DNA from: Corylus avellana
Lineage: Eukaryota > Streptophyta > Magnoliopsida > Fagales > Betulaceae
DNA length: 64,000 bases
Assembly: GCF_901000735.1 (NCBI RefSeq)
Contig: NC_081548.1
Location: forward strand, 124,001-188,000
Direction of reading: 5' to 3'
Below the pieces are notes generated by a model. The model saw only the letters and a list, made by a program, of their open reading frames with translations. It was not told the DNA's origin and ran no database searches. Shown one piece after another: positions 55,036 to 64,000 of this stretch. The translations under genes were made by a program, and so were the position numbers. Each line of letters starts with the position of its first letter. The first letter of the stretch is position 1.

Positions 55036-55910
55036 TAAGTGTGTGAAATATAAAATAGACTCCAATAACACCTAGATTGGGGTTGAATAGATATATGCCA
55101 ATATAACACGGAATTAAAAAAATCAACCAATCACAACCAAATAATCACCAGAATATGAAAAGCAATCAAACAATTAACACAAAGATTTTGATGACGAAGT
55201 GAAAACCTTTTGAAGAAATCTTTAAAAGTAAAACTACTATGGGGTAGCCTATCCAGAAAATCAATACACTAAGAAGAATTAAGCTGTAATAGACTTCCTC
55301 TTATACCAAGACAAGTGACCCACTTAATTCCTACTGCAATAGCTTTATAACTTATGGGCAATTTTTCTTCTTAATCTCCTCTATTGGAACTCCAATACAA
55401 CTTTAGCAGATTTTCATGGTTGGTTGTTAACAATAATCTAATATCTAAGAGATAACTAACTTGAAACTCTAGATCTAAACCTCTCTCTTAGCACAATGAA
55501 TTGTATAATACAAAACCCTTTAAAATTTGTTCTTAGAAGTTACCTTAAACATACTTCAAGAAAAACTAATACAAGTTGGAACAAGATCAAGAAAAACTAA
55601 TACAAGTTGGAACAAGATCAAGAAAACCTAATAGGAGAACGAAACTTCGGATGTAATTCGCACAGATTTCCAGACTAATATTGTGGGACAATACTGAGTT
55701 AACTTTGAAATGCTGCTGATTTCACCTTAATCCAATACTTAAGCCAAAACCTATGGTCAAAACACTGAAACATATGTAGAATAATAAATTGAATCAAATC
55801 CACTTTTTAGTCCAATGAATAAGATTCTTATTTGCTCATTTCCTTGATTGATTAAACTTAACTACATCATAGTAGTCTTTTATTCATGATTAATTAAGCT
55901 TAACTACATC
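55036..55910 (-). mobile_element. Decayed copia-type LTR relic
   Basis: 'ggggttgaatag...ggaattaaaaa' and 'gaaaaccttttgaagaaatc' with 'aaaagtaaaact' are the reverse complement of the 3' part of the LTR at 35870-36110. The ends are not defined. A 31-base unit repeats about twice at 55560-55622 ('aagaaaaactaatacaagtt'). Confidence 0.45.
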
Positions 55911-57666
55911 TTATAGGTATTCTCTAGACATCTCGTTTGTATGTAGATCGGAAAATAGAAAAATAACAACATAAATATAACAAAAATCCAAACAACAATT
56001 GCAACAGTGGAGAAAACGGCGACAATGAGGAGTATAAGTGCGCGTGAAGGCCAAATGGGGGTGGTAGATCAGAGCTTGGAGGGTGGCGGTGAGAAGTGGA
56101 GAGGCCGAAAAAAGTGGTGGAGTGGCGTATCGATAGGGAAGAGAGACAGATGATAACAAATATAATTTGGAAAAACCAAAATAGGTTATTCAAATCCTTC
56201 CTGTGTGCAAGCTGCAGGCTGGAGAAGGAGCAGAGACAGTGGACAAGAGGCTGAGGTAGACAAGATAGAGGGCAACATGACCGAGGCGAAGGAGGGACGA
56301 TGTTATAGTGGTCGGAGTTGGTTGTTTGAACATAAAAAACGAAGAGGGAAAAAATAAAAAGAAGAAACACTAAGAGAGAGAGGAGAGGAGGAGGAAGATC
56401 CATCTCTCCTCCCCTAGCGCCTAGAGGCATGCCGAAGGCGGAGGAAGAACCTCACAAGAAAGGAAAGGGAATAAAAGGGAATAATAGAGAGTTTATTTTC
56501 CTAAAAAGTAAGAGAAATGCTATACTTATTAAATTTTGTATTTAAAAATTAATTTTTAAATGATGTGTGATCTAATATTAATGACATATTTTTTAAAATA
56601 ATAAGTGATATGTCATTTAAAAATGAACTTTAAAATTTGGAAAAAAAAAAAAAAAAAAACGTCAATGACAAATACAGAAAACGACGTGAGATCTCCGTCA
56701 ACTGCCACGTGACATTGTCATATTGTACACCACAAACAGACAAGATGCCACAAATACACTGCAAGATTTGAGAGACAACACACGCACCCACGCACGCACC
56801 TGCACACACGCTTCTCTTTCTTTTTAGTTTTCATTTTCCTAAAAAGAAAGAGAAATGTTGTGTGTCTGTGTCCGTCTCTGACAGTCTGACATCTTTAGCT
56901 CACTCATCACTCACCACCTTTACCTCACTTTCGTCTGTGTCTTTAAGCTAAGGCTGCTTTCTCTTTTCGTGAATGGATTCTCGAGCTTACCTCTTACCCC
57001 AGGATGATCCTTAACCTGTTCATGTCACGTCTCCCGTTTAGTTTGGTTTGCCCATTATCTACCTCTCGTTTCTTTTGATTTCTACTATTATCAATCTGAT
57101 TTTAGATTTAGTACGCGTTTTACTTAACTATCTTACCTCATCATCTTGAACAATCCCAAATATTTTCTTTTTATTTTTTTTTATTTTTTTATTTTTTTCA
57201 AGAATCCATCCTAATCCTGGAATTTAGATAGCTGTTCTTTGAGCTGTAAAACCAGATTCTAAGTGCCTTTTCCACTTTACCTTATCGGGTTCTATTTGAA
57301 ACTCTTGTAGTACCCTAACAATCATGGGTATCATTCCATTTGTGCTTTGGTATTGGATTCAACTATAAAAGCTCTTGCTTTTCTCTTGTACTAGTTATAT
57401 TTCTTAGATCAGCTCTTCACGTTTCCTTTTCTTGCTCCGTTTGGGTATTCATATATCAAGTAGATTTGAGCTTCCACTCCCTCTTGGCTTGTTTTGGGGT
57501 TCTCTGTTTACTGGAAACTGCATATATAGTGAAATCTCTTTGCTTGTTTCATGCTATTTTCTAGTTTCGTTCCAGTTGAACCAGAGCCATCTTTAGCTTA
57601 AAAATTCTTAACTTCGTTTGCATTTGGGTATTTTGCATAGACTGGCTACCAGATTTGAGAAAGATC
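55911..57666. promoter_or_regulatory. Intergenic region and 5' flank of the beta-1,3-glucanase gene
   Basis: 55911-56430 is purine-rich on the plus strand and gives a 168-codon minus frame of low complexity that I do not accept as a gene. A run of about 20 A lies near 56640. CA/CG-rich words ('cacgcacccacgcacgcacc') at 56778-56810 are followed by pyrimidine-rich DNA to 57600, typical of a plant 5' UTR region, possibly with a leader intron. No single TATA box is convincing. Confidence 0.4.
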
Positions 57667-60600
57667 ATGGGGTGCCTTTCATTGCCTACTATTGGTTTGG
57701 TTTTATTGTGTTCAATGGTGTGCACGGTGAGTGGTATTGGTGCCAACTGGGGCACACAGACCAGTCACCCTCTGCCTCCAGATACAGTAGTGAGGCTGCT
57801 GAGGGAAAATGGGTTTAGAAAGGTTAAGCTTTTCGATGCGGATTATGGGGCATTGAGAGCTCTGGGTAAATCTGGGATTGAGGTCATGGTAGGGATTCCT
57901 AATGATATGCTTCAATCTCTTGCCAGCAGCATGAAGGCTGCCGAGAAATGGGTTGCCAAAAATGTCTCCACACATATCACCACCAATAATGTCGATATCA
58001 GGTGAGCTTCCTTCATTTCCCCCTTTGTCTGGTGGTAATGCTAATAATGTCAACGTCAGTGATTTCTTGTATAATTTCTAGCTTGCTGACTACTTCCGCT
58101 GTAATATTTGTTAAGCCTTTTTCTTCAATTGAATTGGTTGAAAAATTATCAATTAATAAGCTTCTTGTTGATGCCATCTTGGTGGAGTTGTCGTTTCTGG
58201 TACTTACTAGGATGCTTATGGTTGGTCTGTAATATAAATCAGCTCTTGGCTCGACGCAAATCAGTGTCTATGAATGAGCCATGGATGGAAGGATAAGTCA
58301 GAGTCTGGTATTGCAGCCGTTGCAAGTCAAAATTTGTTTGGAATGTTGTTCAATCAGCCGTTGTTGATTCTGGGATTTCATACATCTTTCCATTGCTAGC
58401 CATTTTCAGAGTCTATATTTGCTTTGTTTTCTAAATTTCCTCGAAATACCTTTCAATCAGTGTAGAAAGTGTTGTTTCTTTAATTGCGTGCAACTATGGC
58501 TTGTGATTTTTGTTTCCAATTTGAATTAGTTAGGCCCCGATACATTCTTAGCTCCAGCCCTTTCTTTACATAATTGCCTTATGTTTCAGTTTATGTGGAC
58601 TTTCTGATGTTGCCAATCTTCATATACTTTATATTGTGGGCTCTACAACTTTATGTTTTATTTTTAATTTTATTCATTTTCACAAGATATTGGCTCGTTG
58701 TCTTTGCAACAAAGCACATCCATGGTCTTTTAGTTTATATTTTTCTTACAAATGCTAACTTGAGGCTGATAATTTTACTGGGACAGTATCATTTCTGTCA
58801 ACTTTCCACTGTAACGTTTACTTGAGTTCTTGTTTTATAAGAAAAGTGCAAGTCAGTAATATGTTGAGTCTCTTGATCAGTATGAGCTGTTTAGTGTGTC
58901 ATCTTACCAACTTTTTGTTTTTTCTCAAAGTTATCTTACTACCTTTATGCACGTGCACAGGTTATCAATGATGCAGTTCAATCTCTTTCATTTTTTCTGA
59001 TCTTCATCGTTAATTCCTTGTGTTCTCCCTGTCTCATCTGTCTGTTTCTTTTCTGTCTCAATGACCCTAACAGATTTAATGCTGGTGTTATTAAGGTTCC
59101 TAATTGCTATGTGGATTTACTTGAAATAATCCGAACCTTTTGGAGTATATAGTGGGAAAAAAATGACAACCAACCTAAAGTTAAAAGTTACGATCTTCTT
59201 CAATAATCTAATCTTAGAAGTAAAATCCCACCTACTTTCAGGCAGCGGTTGATTTTTTTTCATTCCATTAAGCCATATTATATAGGACCACATCCTATGT
59301 AATATTATAAACCACCATAAAATATCTTATGCTTATATTTGACCTTTCCATAAGCCTTTTGAAGTCATATTACATGCTAGTGCAGCCATGCTCTTATTGT
59401 AAACAACTGCACATGACAAATTTCTTTGAGTATTGCCATGATTTTAAACCCGATTGGTTATCCTGTTTTTCAAATGCTAAACAGCCTAAACTTTAGCTGA
59501 AAGTCAATAAAAAATTTATTTTATGAAAGAGTTTACAACTTTTACATTGAAAGCTGGGGACCTTCATTTCAATTAGCATTTAGTCAACACTTGGATTGTA
59601 TATGTCATATGTCTGCTTGCCATAATTATTTCTCTTCAATCTCAAATGATTCATTATGTGCAAGAGTGTCTTGCCTCCTAAATACTCAATTAACTATTTT
59701 TTGGACCTGCTTATTGTCCAAATAACTGTTATTTTACATCTGAAGGCCTTTCAAATTTATATGCCATGTAAGTATAATGTTTATGAAATATATGAACTTT
59801 TTATGCCAACCAAAACCTAATGTGGAGATCTCTGACTTCTTGGCAATTTAGTTGAGGATTTCATTTGCTAAGAAAACTGAAACAGCATGAGTCATCTGTT
59901 GCAGTCATGTTTGCGTGCATTGTATTTTGTAGCATCAGCATGGTCATAGTTCTCTTATGTCTATCTTTGTGCTGGATTGTTGTGTTGTTAACATTGATCT
60001 TTCTGAAGGTCTTGTCTCAGTAATAATCTTTACGAGATAGAAAAAATAATGAGTTACAAGAAGAGAAGCCCGGAGGTGGAGGTGGAGGTGGCTGAATAGA
60101 AACTTATTCTTGTGGATAAGATGGTTTCAACAATAATAAAATATGCTGTCCATGCTCATTTGGTTTCTTACTCTGATTTTGGTATAATGATGCTTAATAA
60201 AACCTCTATTCCAATTTGGAGGAATTCTCAGATTTGGTTAAGGTTGCAAGAAATGTCTCAACGGCTTTCCAGCTCATCAATGTTCACATGAATCTACAGG
60301 TATGTTGCAGTTGGAAATGAACCGTTCTTGTCGACATACAATGGAAGCTTCCTCAGAACAACCTTCCCTGCTCTGCAGAATGTCCAATCTGCCTTGATAA
60401 AAGCTGGTCTTAGCAATAGAGTGAAGGTGACAATCCCCCTTAATGCTGATGTGTATGCAAGCTCAACTGACCTTCCTTCTGGCGGTGACTTCCGTGCTGA
60501 TATCCATGACCTTATGCTTGCCATTGTCAAGTTCTTGAATGACAATGGTGGTCCCTTCACAGTGAACATCTATCCATTTATAAGCCTCTACACTGACGCC

Positions 60601-61419
60601 AACTTCCCTGTTGAGTATGCCTTCTTTGATGGCAACGCATCACCTGTAATGGATGGTGGGACGACGTACTACAATATGTTTGATGCAAATTATGACACTC
60701 TTGTGTGGGCCCTCCAAAAGAATGGGTATGGAAATTTGCAAATCATAGTTGGAGAGATTGGGTGGCCGACTGATGGAGATCAGAATGCTAACAATGTGTA
60801 TGCTCAGCGGTTCAACCAGGGCTTCATGTCCCATATATCCGGTCAGAAAGGGACCCCAATGAGACCTGCGGTGCAGGTTGATGCATATTTATTTAGTTTG
60901 ATTGATGAGGATACTAAAAGTATTGATCCAGGAAATTTTGAACGCCATTGGGGAATATTTACGTATGATGGGCAATCAAAATACCCGCTTAATCTTGGTA
61001 CCACAAACTCAGGATCCTTGGTGTCTGCAAAAAATATACACTATTTGGACCGCAAGTGGTGTGTGATGAAGCCATCTGCTAAACTTGATGACCCTCAAGT
61101 GCAACTAAGTGTGAGCTATGCTTGTGCACTTGCTGATTGCACGAGCCTTGGATATGGGACATCTTGTGGCAATCTAGATGCTCGGGGAAACATCTCATAC
61201 GCATTTAATAGTTACTACCAGAAGAATAATCAACTTGATGGCGCTTGCAAGTTTCCCAACCTTTCAATGATCACCAAATCAGATCCAACAGTTGGCAATT
61301 GCCGATTTGGGATAACAATGGAGCCATATTATGGAGGTGCAGAAAGGATACTTGGGTGTCTCCAAAAGCCATTGAGTTTGGTTTTTGGCCTTATTCTCTG
61401 TTTGCTAACAATTCTGTGA
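57667..61419 (+). CDS. Glucan endo-1,3-beta-glucosidase, GH17 plus X8, GPI-anchored type
   Basis: Two exons, 57667-58001 and 60300-61419, split by a 2298-base intron with GT-AG borders; 484 residues. A signal peptide (about 1-23) precedes [15 protein letters not shown], the usual start of the GH17 barrel. The acid/base glutamate is E119 in VGNEPF and the nucleophile E264 in [12 protein letters not shown], the family signature. An X8/CBM43 module starts with KWCVMKP (about 364) and has six or more Cys up to about 450; it binds beta-1,3-glucan. A hydrophobic end ([15 protein letters not shown]) fits a GPI signal. The enzyme should hydrolyse callose at the plasma membrane, wall or plasmodesmata. 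Closest remembered relative: Arabidopsis At5g58090. Confidence 0.95.
58002..60299 (+). other. Intron of the GH17 gene
   Basis: Donor 'ag|gtgagc' at 58001/58002 and acceptor 'ctacag|g' at 60299/60300. T-rich throughout; I see no transposon ends, target duplications or genes in it, unlike the introns of the neighbouring 28 kb gene. Confidence 0.85.
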
Positions 61420-61987
61420 ATTCTAAGCTTCTAGTTCCCGAGGTACTATTTTTCTACTAGTCTTATTTGCTTTGTAGCATAGTGTAGTGGGAGCTAAGAG
61501 CAATCGATTAATGGCATAACTTTAGTTCAATTTTTGCAATCTAGATGACAAACGTTCAACTTATCTAATGTATTCATATCTGAAGTCAAACTGCATTAAG
61601 AATGTTTTATGGATGTTGAGTAATGTTTGTGTATGGCTGACAGCGTGGTGGCATGGACTTGCACAATGGTGCACAATTGAGTAATGCACCCAAATGGATA
61701 AGGGGAGCAAATGTCATCGGGCAGTCTATAGTTTGATCACATGGCTTCATTGTCCAGAAAATTTGCATTGTCTCAACTGTTAGTGACAACATTGTTCTGA
61801 GCATTTCGGCAGCCAAGACTAGTAGTAATAAAAAAGATTGTAGCATGGATTGCTTAACAATAATAATTGAAGCAGTCGCAAGACATTAGTCTACTTAACA
61901 AACATTGTAATTAAACATACTTGAACAACTACAATAATCATCTTATGTATATGTATATATCCTTGTTTGTTCACCCGCCAGATAGGG
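61420..61987. terminator. Convergent 3' flanks of the GH17 and KCS genes
   Basis: The two genes point toward each other with 568 bases between their stop codons, so both 3' UTRs and poly A sites lie here. I see no other gene or repeat. Confidence 0.5.
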
Positions 61988-63717
61988 TTAGTACTCCTCC
62001 ACCCATGGACTCAGCTTTGGCTTCCCATTATTCCTAAGAGCCTTCCAAACAACACTATTACACTTGAACCCGGACCCAAAAGCGATTTGCCAAATTCGAT
62101 CGCCACTGTTGATCCTTGAGTTCGCTTCCAAGTAAGCCAGCTCATACCAAATGCTACTACTGGAGGTGTTTCCGAATCGCTCCAAAGTTTTCCTTGATGC
62201 CTCCATGTACTCCTCTGTGAGCTCCAAGTTGTTCTGTATCTCGTCCAGCACTTTCTTGCTTGTTGCCAATATACAAACATGCTCAAAGGCAAGCTTATAG
62301 TCAGGAATGTAAGGCTTGGCTTTCTTCTTCTTAAAAAGCAAATTGGTGAAGAAATGCAGTTGTTCAGAAACAGGTAGGACTAGCGGGCCAAGAGTGGTGA
62401 TGTTTGCCTTCAGTGCATGCCCTCCCACCTCAATCACGTCTTTGCTCACCGAGATACCTTTCTTCCCTTGTGCATCTTCCCTTATTTGTATGCTTTTGTA
62501 GCTCCTATTGTCCATGGCTTTGTGGGTTCGAACCAGCTGCGCGCATGCAACATGAAAATAAACTTGTAAACCTGCAGACAATATATGTTTATATGAAAAA
62601 AGTAGGTTGTTGAGATAATCTAGATCATAGCTAGCAAAGTGGCACCTGCTTGAGTTCATACTTGGAGCGCCGGCTTTCAAGGCGGGAGCTTGAGAGCAAC
62701 ATGGCTGCAGCCCCCATCCGAAAGAAGCAATTTGCAAGGAGCATGTCAGGGTCATCACCGTTGTACCATGTGTATGTCACGGCTTCTGCACTGACTACTA
62801 GAGCATAGGAGCCCGGATAAGCAAGCAAAAGGTCTCTAGCTAGATCAATAGCTGTAACTCCAGCAGCACAACCCATGCCACCAAGGTTGAAGCTATGAAT
62901 ATTGTGCTTAAGCTTGAAATGGTTTACTACCATTGATGAGAGCGAGGGAGTGGTATTTAGGAACCCACAGTTGACAACTAGAATTCTTATGTCCTTTGGC
63001 CGGATTTTGGTGGCTGCAAGAAGGTCATTTATCGCCCCAAACATGACTGCTGCTGACTCTTCTCGGCCGTGTTTTAGGGATGTTTTGAAACCAGGGCGGA
63101 AAACTGCGCGTGGCAGGTAGCTTTCGTCGCCTATGCCAGAATTCTTGAGAACACGTTGCTGAAATTCAATTGCACTATCACTGAAGTCGCCACATTTTCT
63201 TGCCAACTCAATGAACTCCTCCTTTGAGATCTGTGCAAATAATTAGTGCGTAAGAAGTTGTCTAAATTAAATGCTGACAAATTTATTAGTAAAGGAAAAT
63301 AAATATTAAGTGTAGGTTAATTACCTTAAGGTCATTTGGTGGGCGATAACAAGCGAAATCAACTAAATAAATGGAGCGAGGTGTCGAATCGAGATAAATG
63401 TATAGAATTAAACCCAATAATCCCAGCATAAAGAGAGCATCTGTAAGATCACATTTCTGATAGAAATCTTCCCATGAGAGCTTTCTTAACTCAACACCCA
63501 AGACCACTGTGAGGAGTGGTGCAACCAAGAAATAAAAGCTGTGGCCAAGGAGATAACGATATCCAAGCTTCACATATTTCAGATTAACTGAGCTAAGAAA
63601 ATCCGGCAACCTAGGCCGGACCTTCACTGAGAAATTAAAAGACCCAGCATTTGGCCCCGAATCCTCAACACCCCGATTCACAATGTCGGTTGAAAATCGC
63701 TCCTGCTCCCTTGCCAT
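61988..63717 (-). CDS. 3-ketoacyl-CoA synthase with His-to-Leu change at the active site
   Basis: Three exons, complement: 63325-63717, 62646-63230 and 61988-62536 (TAA); 1527 bases, 508 residues. Two membrane segments (about 56-75 and 94-110) precede FACYRPP, then the FAE1/thiolase domain. The catalytic Cys is C252 in [10 protein letters not shown]; the Asn is N449 in [10 protein letters not shown]. The third catalytic residue, His in the usual CIHAGG or CVHAASK, is Leu here (L416 in [11 protein letters not shown]; codon TTG). The spacing between the three positions matches FAE1 (C223, H391, N424). Typical members elongate very-long-chain acyl-CoA at the ER for waxes, suberin and lipids. This one may be inactive, regulatory, or from a clade where the change is normal. 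The frame is intact. Confidence 0.94.
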
Positions 63718-63919
63718 GGGAATATATATATATATATATATGGGAATTATATAATTATGTATGGAGTTAAAAGTTTACTTTCGTGCCAGGAAAATGACAA
63801 AATAATTGAATGAGAGTGAAATTAAGGCATTAGTACTTACTAGTAAAGAGGCACCAAAATTTGAATGGGAAGATGATATGAAGAAATTAAGGGGGTGCAA
63901 TTGAATGGATTTATATATC

Positions 63920-63976
<57 letters not shown>

Positions 63977-64000
63977 AATGAAATAGTGTGTATATATATA
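63718..64000 (-). promoter_or_regulatory. 5' flank of the KCS gene with TA and GA repeats
   Basis: A (TA)10 run at 63722-63741 lies only five bases before the ATG. A longer (TA)n at about 63919-63939 joins a (GA)n at 63940-63972. Either TA run could serve as a TATA element; GA/CT tracts are common near plant transcription starts. The window ends within this region. Confidence 0.5.

Noticed and set aside
55924..56430. 168-codon minus-strand frame
   Set aside because: Low-complexity Leu/Phe/Ser/Pro content caused by a purine-rich plus strand; no domain, no promoter, no sign of splicing.
1..64000. CRISPR arrays, operons, bacterial genes or tRNA genes
   Set aside because: No spaced palindromic array, no prokaryotic gene layout, and no complete tRNA cloverleaf apart from the SINE head were seen.

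Overview
The window is 64 kb of plant nuclear DNA. Spliced GT-AG genes, AT-rich intergenic DNA and a heavy load of LINEs, LTR elements (including a Cassandra-type TRIM with a 5S-like segment), MITEs, a Helitron-like element and a SINE point to a dicot, probably a woody rosid; I cannot name the species. Three N runs (100, 100 and 103 bases) show a draft scaffold.

Layout: 1-3560 is a decayed minus-strand LINE. 4505-6614 (+) is the 3' part of a ROS3 / nucleolar protein 8-like gene. 6615-15401 is intergenic, with minisatellites, a foldback element and a 3 kb Helitron-like element. 15402-18531 (-) is a six-exon gene for an Hsp90-activator (Aha1 N-domain) protein; its 5' end is repeated after the first gap (19228-20066), most likely by a failed contig merge. 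20630-20749 (+) is a possible 39-residue peptide gene behind a TATA box. 21185-49546 (-) is one 25-exon gene whose exons join into a 955-codon frame (plus stop) for a membrane protein like Arabidopsis At5g58100; its introns hold nested LINEs, MITEs, a SINE, a TRIM and a probable solo copia LTR. 49547-57666 is intergenic, with two related MITEs, Cassandra, a gap, a MULE with 205 bp inverted ends and a decayed LTR. 57667-61419 (+) is a GPI-type beta-1,3-glucanase (GH17 plus X8). 61988-63717 (-) is a 3-ketoacyl-CoA synthase that lacks the usual catalytic histidine.

From memory, the gene order ROS3, Aha1-like, At5g58100-like, GH17 matches Arabidopsis At5g58130-At5g58090, so the block looks like conserved microsynteny inflated by transposons. 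The genes do not form a pathway: they cover RNA-guided epigenetic regulation, chaperone control, an endomembrane protein, cell-wall/callose turnover and very-long-chain fatty acid synthesis. I found no clearly new multi-gene system. The best leads are the small peptide gene, the His-less KCS, the SINE that shares its 3' tail with the local LINEs, the possible Pack-MULE, and several nested insertions with clear target-site duplications.
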